Assembly (NCBI GenBank): GCA_002083615.1
Contig: MSXO01000002.1
Location: 1-64,000, forward strand
Reading direction: 5' to 3'
From: Proteobacteria bacterium ST_bin11
GTDB taxonomy: Bacteria; Pseudomonadota; Gammaproteobacteria; Methylococcales; Methylomonadaceae
DNA length: 64,000 nt
In this document: positions 51,858 to 60,479 of the stretch, piece after piece
Layout: every line of letters starts with the position of its first letter
Numbering within the stretch: the first letter of the stretch is position 1
Made by a program: the position numbers and the translations under genes
The notes under the pieces: generated by a model
What the model saw: the letters and a program-made list of their open reading frames with translations, nothing else
What the model was told of the DNA's origin: nothing
Databases searched by the model: none

Positions 51858-51935
51858 TTCTTACAATATTTCAAGACCTGACCCCTTGGACTCTTCATTC
51901 TTACAATATTTCAAGACCTGACCCCTTGGACTCTT
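51858..51935 (+). repeat. Two-copy 40-bp tandem repeat at the island edge
   Basis: The unit TTCTTACAATATTTCAAGAC plus CTGACCCCTTGGACTCTT occurs twice, at 51858-51895 and 51898-51935, with a 40-bp period and near-perfect match. It abuts the right copy of the uvrB repeat, so it marks the exact right border of the island. Confidence 0.9.
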
Positions 51936-51936
51936 T

Positions 51937-52182
51937 GATATTCTGGAACTCGCGATTCCCGGTTCCGGCGGCTCCATCGCCAATGCCAGAACTAAAGTCG
52001 CCGAACCGGCGGGTAACTATAAGGCCATGACACCAAAACAGGCCGCGAAAGCCCTGAAACAGCTTGAAGAAAAAATGTATCAGCACGCTAAAAATCTGGA
52101 GTTTGAGGATGCTGCGCGGGTTAGAGATCAGATTAAATTGTTGCAAGCAGAGATGGTGATTTAATCGGCACGCGTTTGTATT
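51937..52182 (+). repeat. uvrB 3'-end direct repeat, right copy
   Basis: The block repeats 44933-45178 over 246 bp with six differences. The copy lacks a start and the rest of uvrB, so it is a gene fragment. Of four differences inside coding sequence, three are silent (the fourth would change His to Asn), suggesting that the two copies diverged while under selection, for example in different strains. Confidence 0.93.
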
Positions 52183-52295
52183 TAGGGATTCGGCCAACTA
52201 TAGTTATTCCATTTTGCCGAGACTGCTAAGCCTGGTATTTGGCCCGCAGAGTCCAAGTGTAGTGGCGAGTTAATAACAAGAAAGCTCACAAACAG

Positions 52296-53915
52296 ATGAT
52301 TGCCGCCAAGAACCTTCTCAACGAAAACGTGCGCGTTTTAAAAAGTGAGGTATCCAAAACCACTTACCAGGGAGTGGGAATTGCGATACTGAGTATTGTC
52401 TGCGCGCTGTTAACCTTGAGTTATTACTACACCGGCGATATCTCGCTCAATGGTGTCATGATCGCCCAGTCTGAAAATTACGGTTTGTGGATGCTTGAAG
52501 CCATGCCGTTTATCTTCGGATTTTGGGGTCAATACTCCAGTTCTGTAATTGCCTACCAAGCTGGGGCGATGATCCTCGATCAGACCCAGGAATTGCGCTC
52601 TCGCGCCGAATCATTAGAAAAACAGGTCAGCTATTCCACCACCCACGATTCCGTGACCGACTTGCCGAACCGCGTGTTGTTTTACGATAGGGTGGAGCAA
52701 GCGATTTTGGCCGCCGGCAACCAAAATAAAATGTTGTCGATCTTGTTGGTGGAAGTCGCCAATTTTAAAGAGGTGTATGACACGCTCGGTCGCAACAGCA
52801 GCGATCTGATCTTGAAACAGATCAGCACCCGCTTGCAAAGTGTGGTGTTGGGCACCGACAGCGTTGCCCGCATCGACGGTAATATTTTCAGTGTGTTGTT
52901 GTCTGCGGTTGATAACGAAAGCGCTGGCCTCACTTTAGCAAAAAACATTCAGGCGGCTCTGGATCCGGCATTTAAAGTCGAGCGACTGAGTCTGGTCATC
53001 CACAGCAATATCGGTATCGTCAATTTTCCCGAGCACGGTGACGACGTTGATACCTTGGTACAAAAAGCCGGGGTGGCACTATTTGTGGCCGGCCAGTCGC
53101 ACGAAGGTTATACAACTTATGCACCGTCCTACGACGATCATAGTCCCCGTCGCCTGACCCTCATGAGCGAACTGCGGCAGGCGCTTGATAAAGAACAGTT
53201 ACATATTTACTATCAGCCTAAGGTGGCAGTGCAAACCGGCCGGGTTTACGGTGCGGAAGCATTGGTACGTTGGCAACACCCTAAGCATGGCTTTATCGCC
53301 CCCGACGAATTTATTCCGATGGCGGAAAGAACCCGCGTCATCAAACATCTCACGGCGTGGGTGCTGAAACAGTCGTTTAAACACTGTGCGGAATGGCGTA
53401 AACGCGGCTTAGAATTGATTATTTCGGTGAATCTGTCCGCCAAGGATTTGCACGATCCCGAATTGCCGGATGTGATGGCTGGCGTCGCGGCAGCGGCCAA
53501 TATTAAGCCCGGCTGGATGATGCTGGAAATTACTGAGAGCTCCATTATGACCGATCCGGAGCGGGCGATGGAAGTGATTCAACGACTACATGAGATGGGT
53601 TATAAATTGTCGATCGACGACTTCGGTACAGGTTATTCGTCGCTGGCCTACTTAAAACGCATGCCGTTGACGGAATTAAAAATCGATAAATCTTTCGTTA
53701 TGGATTTGTTGAAAAGCGAAAACGATGCGGTAATCGTAAAAGCCACCATCAACTTGGCGCACAATCTAGGATTGCAGGTCACCGCCGAAGGTGTGGAAAG
53801 TCAGGAGATCATGGACAGGCTCAGTAGTTACGAATGCGATCTGGCACAGGGTTTTTTGTTTAGTAAGCCGCTGCCGTTCGACGATTTTGCTGCGTGGTTG
53901 GAAGCTAAGCGCTAA
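52296..53915 (+). CDS. Membrane GGDEF-EAL protein, likely c-di-GMP phosphodiesterase
   Basis: The 539-residue protein has two N-terminal membrane helices (about 25-45 and 65-85), a coiled-coil link, then a GGDEF-like domain (about 110-270) and an EAL domain (about 290-535). In the GGDEF part the active loop reads ARIDGNIFSVLL in place of RxGGDEF, so cyclase activity is likely lost. The EAL part keeps EALVRW, NLSA, EITES, DDFGTGYSS, ELKIDKSF and AEGVESQE, all metal and substrate residues. It should break down c-di-GMP. It lies right after the uvrB fragment repeat, so its original upstream neighbour was probably uvrB. Confidence 0.9.
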   Translation: MIAAKNLLNENVRVLKSEVSKTTYQGVGIAILSIVCALLTLSYYYTGDISLNGVMIAQSENYGLWMLEAMPFIFGFWGQYSSSVIAYQAGAMILDQTQELRSRAESLEKQVSYSTTHDSVTDLPNRVLFYDRVEQAILAAGNQNKMLSILLVEVANFKEVYDTLGRNSSDLILKQISTRLQSVVLGTDSVARIDGNIFSVLLSAVDNESAGLTLAKNIQAALDPAFKVERLSLVIHSNIGIVNFPEHGDDVDTLVQKAGVALFVAGQSHEGYTTYAPSYDDHSPRRLTLMSELRQALDKEQLHIYYQPKVAVQTGRVYGAEALVRWQHPKHGFIAPDEFIPMAERTRVIKHLTAWVLKQSFKHCAEWRKRGLELIISVNLSAKDLHDPELPDVMAGVAAAANIKPGWMMLEITESSIMTDPERAMEVIQRLHEMGYKLSIDDFGTGYSSLAYLKRMPLTELKIDKSFVMDLLKSENDAVIVKATINLAHNLGLQVTAEGVESQEIMDRLSSYECDLAQGFLFSKPLPFDDFAAWLEAKR

Positions 53916-53949
53916 GCACAAACACATTAAACAAAAAGGAGCAGCAATA

Positions 53950-54162
53950 ATGTCCACAGCCTGGGCGGGGGGAACCGACGCCATTTTAGAACGAATGGAC
54001 AAGATGACCGAGCTATTCGTGGCCGAGACCCGCAAAGCCATCTATTCCGGTGCATCCGCCACCCATTGCGACGACTGTGGTGAAGCCATTCCGGAAGCGC
54101 GGCGTCAGGCAATTGCCTGTAAGTATTGTTTGCCCTGTCAAATCGAGCTGGAAAAACGCTGA
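53950..54162 (+). CDS. DksA/TraR-type zinc-finger protein
   Basis: The 70-residue protein has an N-terminal helix and a C4 zinc finger with C40, C43, C60 and C63 (HCDDCGEAIPEARRQAIA then CKYCLPCQ). It matches the short TraR/YbiI type, which binds RNA polymerase in its secondary channel. AAGGAG lies upstream of the ATG. It may be co-transcribed with the GGDEF-EAL gene 34 bp before. A longer frame from 53791 would overlap that gene and is not used. Confidence 0.88.
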   Translation: MSTAWAGGTDAILERMDKMTELFVAETRKAIYSGASATHCDDCGEAIPEARRQAIACKYCLPCQIELEKR

Positions 54163-54171
54163 GCTAATCGG

Positions 54172-55308
54172 CTACTGAATCCGCTTAAATGGCAGATAGC
54201 TCGCCGCATCTTTTTTGTAATGTTGAATAGCCTGTTTTTCCCGTTCTACAAATTGCGCCACGGCTTTGGCAAAACCGGCATCCTGCAGCCAATGCGCGGA
54301 ATAGGTGGTAACCGGCTCGAAGCCGCGGGAGATCTTATGTTCGCCTTGTGCGCCGGAATCGAAACGCGCCAATCCATGTTCTATGCAGTAGTCCAATCCT
54401 TGGTAGTAACAGGCTTCGAAATGCAGGGCGTTGTATTCTGCTTGGCAGCCCCAATAGCGGCCATACAGTGTATCCGCACCGATAAAACTCAAAGCCGCGC
54501 CGACATGGGTACCGTCCTTTTCTGCCAGAATGAGTAATAACTGCTCGGGCATAGTGCGGGCGATTTGCTTAAAAAACGCTAGATTCAGGTAAGGTTCCGA
54601 GCTACGTTTTAAGTATGTCAGCGCATAAAAGCGGAAAAATACCTGCCATTGGGCGTCGGTGACCTCTCTTCCCGGAACTCGCCGCAATACAATCCCTTGC
54701 TCGTCCACCCGCCGTCGCTCGCGTTTGATCATTTTCCGTTTATCGCTACTCAGGGTCTGTAAAAAATCCGCAAACGTCTGGTAATTCCGATTGAACCACT
54801 GAAACTGCACACCCTCCCGGACACTTAGTCCCAAGGCTTGCAGCAACTGAAGCTGGGCATGTTCGGGAAACAAGCAATGCCAGGAGGAAATGCCGCGTTG
54901 CTCAGCCAGCTGTTGGATATAACCCAACAATACTGCGCAGACTGCGGCTTGATCTACCTCCGCTGCGTAGAGTAGGCGCTGACCTTGGCAGGGGGTAAAC
55001 GGAATAGCGCTGACTAATTTCGGGTAATAGGCTAGGCCATACTGTTGGTATGCTTGGGCCCATTGGTGATCGAACACATATTCGCCCCAGGAATGGCTTT
55101 TTAAATACAGCGGTAATATCGCCAGCAATTGCTGCTGATCCATAACCAGTAAATGCGCCGGCTCCCAACCGGTCTGTGCGCAAACCGCAGCGCTTTGTTC
55201 CAGTGCGAATAAAAACTCGTGACGTAAAAATGGGTAGTCGGCTCCGCTCAGCCGATTCCATGCGGCAGCGTCGATTTGCGCCATGCTGTCGATTTGTTTT
55301 ACTTCCAT
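54172..55308 (-). CDS. DUF482 / FemAB-like acyltransferase
   Basis: The 378-residue protein has the GNAT-like double fold found in proteins annotated as peptidoglycan biosynthesis or recognition. Cues: PFLRHEFLFALEQS near the start, WQAYQQYGLAYYPKL-like segment after 85, RWGC-like Y-x-x-YWGCQAEYNALHFEACYYQG (short cue YWGCQAEYN) and EHKISRGF. Substrate unknown. It converges with the DksA-like gene, with only 9 bp between the stops. Confidence 0.75.
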   Translation of the reverse strand: MEVKQIDSMAQIDAAAWNRLSGADYPFLRHEFLFALEQSAAVCAQTGWEPAHLLVMDQQQLLAILPLYLKSHSWGEYVFDHQWAQAYQQYGLAYYPKLVSAIPFTPCQGQRLLYAAEVDQAAVCAVLLGYIQQLAEQRGISSWHCLFPEHAQLQLLQALGLSVREGVQFQWFNRNYQTFADFLQTLSSDKRKMIKRERRRVDEQGIVLRRVPGREVTDAQWQVFFRFYALTYLKRSSEPYLNLAFFKQIARTMPEQLLLILAEKDGTHVGAALSFIGADTLYGRYWGCQAEYNALHFEACYYQGLDYCIEHGLARFDSGAQGEHKISRGFEPVTTYSAHWLQDAGFAKAVAQFVEREKQAIQHYKKDAASYLPFKRIQ

Positions 55309-55358
55309 TTTTAATCACAGTAGAGTTAAAGCGTCAAAATAACACCAAACTAGGGCTC

Positions 55359-55961
55359 ATGACGATACAGAAACCATTTTCCCAGGCTTGCGAAAATAAC
55401 AAAGAAGCGATTTTACAAGTTATCAAAACGGTCTTTAGCCAGCCGACTACCGTTTGGGAAATCGGTAGCGGCACCGGCCAGCACGCTTGTCATTTTGCCG
55501 AGAGTCTGCCGCATTTGGAATGGCAACCGACCGATAGACCGGAGAATCTGGCGGGTATCAATTTATGGATCGAGGATGCCCGACTCAGCAACCTGCTGCT
55601 GCCGTTACGCTTGGATGTCACCGATTCACAATGGCCGGTCGAGCGGATAGCCGCTTTGTTTACCGCAAATACCTTGCATATTATGAGTGGCGACGAAGTG
55701 AGGCTGTTATTCGAGCGGCTATCTATCTACCTCGCAGCCGATGCGACAGTCTGTATTTACGGTCCCTTCAATTATTCTGGCGCGTATACCAGCGAAAGCA
55801 ACGCCAGCTTCGATTTGTGGCTGAAGGAGCGGGATCCTCAGAGCGGCATAAAGCATTTTGAAGACATCATGGGTTTGGCCGCCAACAGCGGTTTGGAATT
55901 GCAGGCCGACCATGCCATGCCCGCCAATAACCGGCTGTTAGTTTTGCAGAGGCGCGCATGA
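55359..55961 (+). CDS. DUF938 SAM-dependent methyltransferase
   Basis: The protein is 200 residues from the ATG at 55359. It has the SAM-binding motif VWEIGSGTGQHACHFAES (about 33-50), then WQPTDRPENLAGI, ANTLHIMSGDEV and YGPFNYSGAYTSESNASFD, the DUF938 signatures. Substrate unknown. A longer frame from 55176 runs into the divergent DUF482 gene and is unlikely. Confidence 0.88.
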   Translation: MTIQKPFSQACENNKEAILQVIKTVFSQPTTVWEIGSGTGQHACHFAESLPHLEWQPTDRPENLAGINLWIEDARLSNLLLPLRLDVTDSQWPVERIAALFTANTLHIMSGDEVRLLFERLSIYLAADATVCIYGPFNYSGAYTSESNASFDLWLKERDPQSGIKHFEDIMGLAANSGLELQADHAMPANNRLLVLQRRA

Positions 55962-56040
55962 GAGAGGATACACGGTGCTAAAGTTGCTACGTGTTATGCT
56001 CCTGCCATGATTGAAATTTTCCAAATTCACGGAGTGGACA

Positions 56041-56631
56041 ATGCAAAAATTAGTAACGATTTTCCTGTTAATCGCGACGATGGTGCTGCCCGGTTGCGGT
56101 TACAACACCATTCAAACCCAAGACGAACAAATCAATGCCGGCTGGGCGGAAGTGCTGAATCAATATCAACGCCGCGCGGACTTTGTGCCAAATCTAGTGA
56201 ATACGGTAAAAGGTTACGCTAGCCATGAGCAGGAAGTGTTGGAAGCGGTCACCGCCTCGCGTGCTAAAGTCGGCAGCATACAAGCGACACCGGAGTTGGT
56301 AAACGACGAACAGGCCTTCGCCAAGTTTCAAGGGGCGCAAGGCGAATTAAGTTCGGCATTGTCCCGTTTGATGGTGGTGTCGGAGAATTACCCGCAACTG
56401 AAGGCCGATGCCAATTTCCGCGATCTGCAAGCGCAACTGGAAGGCACCGAGAACCGTATCACCGTGGCCCGCAATCGGCATATTGCGGCGATCAAGGATT
56501 ACAACATCACCGTGCGCTCGTTCCCCAGTAATCTGACGGCGATGCTGTTTGGTTATAAAACCAAGCCTTCGTTTACGGTCGAAAACGAAAAAGCCATCTC
56601 GTCCGCACCGGTGGTCGATTTTGGTAAATAA
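56041..56631 (+). CDS. lemA: LemA-family protein
   Basis: The 196-residue precursor starts at the ATG 56041 with CGGAG upstream. It has a lipoprotein-like signal ending VLPGC (Cys19) and a LemA helical domain with INAGWAEVLNQYQRRADFVPNL and LQAQLEGTENRI in order. The role of LemA is unclear; it is widespread and often paired with TPM-domain genes, as here. A TTG-started longer frame from 56011 is unlikely. Confidence 0.88.
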   Translation: MQKLVTIFLLIATMVLPGCGYNTIQTQDEQINAGWAEVLNQYQRRADFVPNLVNTVKGYASHEQEVLEAVTASRAKVGSIQATPELVNDEQAFAKFQGAQGELSSALSRLMVVSENYPQLKADANFRDLQAQLEGTENRITVARNRHIAAIKDYNITVRSFPSNLTAMLFGYKTKPSFTVENEKAISSAPVVDFGK

Positions 56632-56653
56632 CTCGACCGGGTTTAACCGGATT

Positions 56654-57475
56654 ATGTTCGTCGTTTTGCTGCTGGGGTGCCTATTGGCCAGACTGGCAAA
56701 TGCCGAGCAAGCGCTGCCTGGTCTTGAACAGCGGGTGACCGATCTGACCGCCACCTTGACCGCTCAGCAAACAACTGGGCTGGAGCAACGCTTACAGGCT
56801 TTCGAGCAAGAAAAAGGCAGCCAGATTGTGGTATTGATCGTTGCCAGCACCCAGCCGGAAGATATTGCGCAATATTCCATTCGTGTGGTCGAACAATGGC
56901 GCCTGGGTCGCAAAGGTGTCGATGACGGCATACTGATATTACTTGCCAAAGAGGATCGTGCCACGCGCATAGAAGTCGGGTACGGTTTGGAGGGCGTGGT
57001 GCCGGATGTGTTGGCCAAGCGGATTATCGACGAGATTATGATTCCGTATTTTCGGCAGGGTGACTATGCGACGGGTCTAAACGCCGGCGTGGATAGCTTG
57101 ATAAGCCTAATTCAAGGCGAGCCTTTGCCGGCACCTGCGTCGCCAAGCGCCATAGAGGGACCGATGAATCAATACTTGCCGTTTTTGTTTTTGGCGGCAA
57201 TTGCTAGCGGCGGCATCTTGCGGGCGGTTCTTGGCAGATTTCTCGGCGGCTTGGTGAATGGCGGTGTGGTAGGCGTGTTAGTTTGGTTTTTGGGGGGCGG
57301 TTTGTTATTTGCATTGCTCTTAGCGTTCGTAGCCTTCCTGTTAACGCAAAGCAACAGTCGCGGTTTTCATGGCGGTAGGGGCGGCGGCTTCAGTGGAGGT
57401 GGGTTCGGTGGCGGCGGTGGATTCTCAGGCGGAGGCGGCGGGTTTGGCGGCGGCGGTGCTTCGGGGAGATGGTAG
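56654..57475 (+). CDS. TPM-domain membrane protein (YgcG-like)
   Basis: The 273-residue protein has a signal peptide (about 1-20), a TPM domain (about 23-165) with GSQIVVLIVASTQPEDI, RKGVDDGILILLAKED and EVGYGLEGVVPD, then two membrane helices (about 175-225) and a Gly/Phe/Ser-rich tail (GGGFSGGGFGGGG). This is the typical order for YgcG-type proteins. It lies 22 bp after lemA, in one unit. The ATG at 56654 leaves lemA free; an earlier frame would overlap it. Confidence 0.85.
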   Translation: MFVVLLLGCLLARLANAEQALPGLEQRVTDLTATLTAQQTTGLEQRLQAFEQEKGSQIVVLIVASTQPEDIAQYSIRVVEQWRLGRKGVDDGILILLAKEDRATRIEVGYGLEGVVPDVLAKRIIDEIMIPYFRQGDYATGLNAGVDSLISLIQGEPLPAPASPSAIEGPMNQYLPFLFLAAIASGGILRAVLGRFLGGLVNGGVVGVLVWFLGGGLLFALLLAFVAFLLTQSNSRGFHGGRGGGFSGGGFGGGGGFSGGGGGFGGGGASGRW

Positions 57476-57478
57476 GTC

Positions 57479-57979
57479 ATGCAAATCTTTAGACTCCTAA
57501 AACACATACTCAGCGGACCGTGGCGCGTGCACCTGGCGTTCCCCATACCCAGCCTGAAAGCCATCGAGGAAGCGATTACCGCTAGTGAAACTTCGCATTT
57601 AGGTGAGATCCGCTTTGTTGTAGAAGCTGCCTTGGACTTTGGTGATTTACTGCAAGGTATCACGCCAAGACAGCGCGCCATCGATGTGTTTTCGCAATAC
57701 CGGGTTTGGGATACGGAGCACAATACCGGGGTGTTGATTTATCTGCTATTGGCTGACCGCGATGTGGAGATCGTTGCCGATCGGGGTATACACGACAGAG
57801 TGGGCGATGCGGTCTGGGCGCAGATTTGCCGACACATGGAAGCGCAGTTCAGAGTAGGACAATTCAAGTCAGGCGTGATTGATGGCATTGCACAAATAAC
57901 GGTTGAACTGCAACAGCATTTTCCGGCTTCCGCCTCGGAAAACCCTAACGAAATATCGAACGCACCGCTTCTCCTCTAG
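57479..57979 (+). CDS. Second TPM-domain protein
   Basis: The 166-residue protein has a TPM domain (about 20-150) with HLGEIRFVVEAALD, RAIDVFSQYRVWDTE, NTGVLIYLLLADRDVEIVADRGI and a Cys/His region near 118. It has no signal peptide and no Gly-rich tail, so it probably acts in the cytoplasm or at the membrane face. It is 3 bp after the first TPM gene. The lemA-TPM-TPM order is common. Confidence 0.85.
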   Translation: MQIFRLLKHILSGPWRVHLAFPIPSLKAIEEAITASETSHLGEIRFVVEAALDFGDLLQGITPRQRAIDVFSQYRVWDTEHNTGVLIYLLLADRDVEIVADRGIHDRVGDAVWAQICRHMEAQFRVGQFKSGVIDGIAQITVELQQHFPASASENPNEISNAPLLL

Positions 57980-58102
57980 CTCGATATAGTTGCCGTTTAG
58001 CGGCGATCATTGACGAGCCGTCCTCTTGAAATTTTGGTGGCTTAACCCTACATCGCCAGCGAAACATTCTGATTTTTACATGCAACAAAGAGGAGAATCG
58101 AC

Positions 58103-58531
58103 ATGAGTAACTTGAGTCCATTTGTTAGTCGCGGTCTGTTTGACGAACTGTTTCGCGATGTTAATCCGGGTTATTACATCAAACCGCTGCATGGCGACGG
58201 TTTGCTGGCGCAAATCAAGGTGGATGTGAAAGAAAACCTTTCCGAATTTATCGTCCAAGCGGAAATTCCCGGCGCGGGTAAAGAAAACATCCATGTAGAT
58301 ATCGACGGCAATGTGGTCGCGATTCGTGCGCAAATCAGCCAGCTTGATGCGGAAAATAAAGACGACAAATTGCTGCGTAGCGAGCGTTACTTCGGGGAAG
58401 TATCGCGGAGCTTTCAACTATCAGTCGAAATTGACGAAGAGGCGAGTAAAGCCCGTTATGAAAATGGCGTACTGACGTTGACCTTAACCAAGAAACTGAA
58501 AAAAAGCGGTCAGCGGATGGCTATAGATTAA
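58103..58531 (+). CDS. Hsp20-family small heat-shock protein
   Basis: The 142-residue protein has an alpha-crystallin domain (about 38-135) with IKVDVKENLSEFIVQAEIPG, cut to the cue VKENLSEFIVQAEIPG, and YENGVLTLTLTK. It holds unfolded proteins. AGAGGAG lies just before the ATG. It stands alone. I did not find a clear heat-shock promoter. Confidence 0.9.
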   Translation: MSNLSPFVSRGLFDELFRDVNPGYYIKPLHGDGLLAQIKVDVKENLSEFIVQAEIPGAGKENIHVDIDGNVVAIRAQISQLDAENKDDKLLRSERYFGEVSRSFQLSVEIDEEASKARYENGVLTLTLTKKLKKSGQRMAID

Positions 58532-58601
58532 GCGTTTGCCATGCTAATTATTCTATGGGAAGCCGGAAGTGAAAGCTTCTAGAATTTGGTAATTGGCTGT
58601 T

Positions 58602-58629
58602 TCACGGGTACACCGCTGTGTACCCGTGA
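58602..58629. terminator. Convergent hairpin between hsp20 and cysJ-like genes
   Basis: TCACGGGTACAC at 58602-58613 pairs perfectly with GTGTACCCGTGA at 58618-58629 around a CGCT loop. It lies between two convergent genes. No T-run is present, so its ending activity is uncertain but its location fits. Confidence 0.65.
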
Positions 58630-58642
58630 TGTGCGTGTCAGA

Positions 58643-60382
58643 TTAATATACGTCTCTGACGTAGCGTTTATCTTTTTTCAGTTGGTTGACGTACTCAACC
58701 GCTTCGACGAGAGTTTTTTTGCCGTGTTCGCGGATTACATCGTGCAGCGCTTGGTCCACGTCCTTAGCCATCCGGTAAGCGTCGCCGCAGACGAAGAAGT
58801 AGCCGCCTTGCTCAAGCCAAGCATAGAGCTCGGCACCATGCTCTTTCATGCGGTCTTGCACGTAGATTTTTTCCGCCTGGTCGCGCGAGAAAGCTAAATC
58901 CAGTTTGGTCAGGATACCGTTGGTTTGCATGGCTTCGATTTCATCGCGATAGATGAAGTCGGTGGCAGCATTTCTGTCGCCGAAAAACAGCCAATTTTTC
59001 CCCGGGGCTTTACGGAATTCGCGTTCTTGCAGAAATGCGCGGAACGGGGCGATACCCGTGCCGGGGCCGACCATGATCATTGGCAAGCTATCGTCAGCCG
59101 GCACCCGGAAATTGTTGTTTGGGGTGAAGAAAATCCGTACATCGGTTTCCTCATTCACCAAGTCCGCCAAATAGGTGGAGCAGACGCCTTTATGTTGGCG
59201 GCCATGCGCGTCGTAACGCACACTGGCGACTGTTAAATGCACACTGTCCGGATGCGTCTTGCCGCTGGATGAGATCGAGTAAGCTCTGTGTTGTAACGGT
59301 TTTAGCAGACGGATAAACTCCGCAGCGGAAAACTCCACACCGGGGAATTGCAGTAACAAATCTAGAATGTCGCGGCCCCAGAGATAATTAGTCAGCTTTT
59401 CTTTGTCGGCTGATAGCAGTAAGGCGTTCAATTCCTGATCACCGGAGCGGCTAGCAATTTCTTCGAGCAGTTCCTTACTGGGTAATTTGATCTCGAAATG
59501 GGTCCGCAACGCATCCGACAGCTTCATTAGCTCGCCATTGACCGGTTCGTCTTCAGCGCCACTACAACCGATTGCTTTAACGATTTGCGCGACCAGATCC
59601 GTGCAGTTTGTCGGGATGACGCATAAGGCGTCGCCGGCTTCATAACTAAGGCCGGAGCCAGCAATCGAAATTTCGTAGTGGCGGGTTTCTTTGGAAGAAT
59701 CCAAAGCAGTGACCACTCGGTTGACGCGCATTTTGGCTGGGAACGGATTTTTGCGGTTATAAGTCGATTTGCTGCTTGGTGCATCGGTATCCACCACCGC
59801 CACAGTACTGGCCCCTTCGGCCATCAACGGTATAACTTCGCTTAACCACTTCTCCGCCGGGGCTTCGAAGTCCACATCGCAATCCACCCGCTCATACAGG
59901 CGATTAGCACCGAGAGCGGCTAACTTATCATCCCAATCTTTACCGGCTTGGCAAAACAGGTCGTAACTGGTGTCACCCAAAGCCAGCACCGCGTAATTGA
60001 CATTCTCCAGACGTGGTGCGGCATCGCCGTTGGCCGCCTCCCAAAGGATCTCGGCGTTATCGGGCATGGCTCCCTCACCGTATGTGCTGGTAATGATCAG
60101 CAAATATTGCATGTTGGGTAATTGCCCGATCTCAACCTCATCCATGCTTTTTACCAGTGGTTGTAAGCCGTGCTTTTTGGCGGCGCTGGCGGCATCGTTG
60201 GCTAACGATTCGGAATTGCCGGTCTGGGTACCGTAAAGGATGTGAAGGATGCGGGCATTGGTTTGATTGACACTGCCGGCACTTTGCAGGACATGGCTGT
60301 GCATGCCGGCAAAAAAACCGCCGAGCCAGGCGCGTTGGGTATCACTAAAAGGGGCGTTTTGGGGGATAAAAGGTGATTTCAT
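58643..60382 (-). CDS. cysJ: Diflavin reductase, sulfite reductase alpha subunit-like
   Basis: The 579-residue protein has an N-terminal lead, then a flavodoxin-like FMN domain (about 45-195; ILYGTQTGNSESLA, STYGEGAMPDN), an FAD-binding domain with RAYSISSSGKTHPDSVHLTV, and an NADPH domain with GPGTGIAPFRAFLQERE and C-terminal DKRYVRDVY. This is the CysJ architecture. The gene follows the glutamate synthase gene by 97 bp on the same strand. With no CysI or GltD nearby, it could feed either sulfite reductase or another acceptor. It is the best-known function for the family, but partner is unknown. Confidence 0.85.
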   Translation of the reverse strand: MKSPFIPQNAPFSDTQRAWLGGFFAGMHSHVLQSAGSVNQTNARILHILYGTQTGNSESLANDAASAAKKHGLQPLVKSMDEVEIGQLPNMQYLLIITSTYGEGAMPDNAEILWEAANGDAAPRLENVNYAVLALGDTSYDLFCQAGKDWDDKLAALGANRLYERVDCDVDFEAPAEKWLSEVIPLMAEGASTVAVVDTDAPSSKSTYNRKNPFPAKMRVNRVVTALDSSKETRHYEISIAGSGLSYEAGDALCVIPTNCTDLVAQIVKAIGCSGAEDEPVNGELMKLSDALRTHFEIKLPSKELLEEIASRSGDQELNALLLSADKEKLTNYLWGRDILDLLLQFPGVEFSAAEFIRLLKPLQHRAYSISSSGKTHPDSVHLTVASVRYDAHGRQHKGVCSTYLADLVNEETDVRIFFTPNNNFRVPADDSLPMIMVGPGTGIAPFRAFLQEREFRKAPGKNWLFFGDRNAATDFIYRDEIEAMQTNGILTKLDLAFSRDQAEKIYVQDRMKEHGAELYAWLEQGGYFFVCGDAYRMAKDVDQALHDVIREHGKKTLVEAVEYVNQLKKDKRYVRDVY

Positions 60383-60479
60383 TTAATTACCATCTATAGA
60401 CAGAGTCAGGCTGTCCAGTCACTGTATTTGGTTCTTGCCAGCGCGGTCGGCGGGAGCGTGGCACGCACCCGCCATTGGC

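Noticed and set aside
51636..51881. 81-residue plus-strand frame after the last immunity-like gene
   Set aside because: Overlaps the membrane protein gene and the tandem repeat; no conserved features.
45161..51936. Site-specific integrase explaining the uvrB-flanked island
   Set aside because: No tyrosine or serine recombinase frame was found inside the island; only a Tn3-type transposase relic. Homologous recombination is favoured instead.
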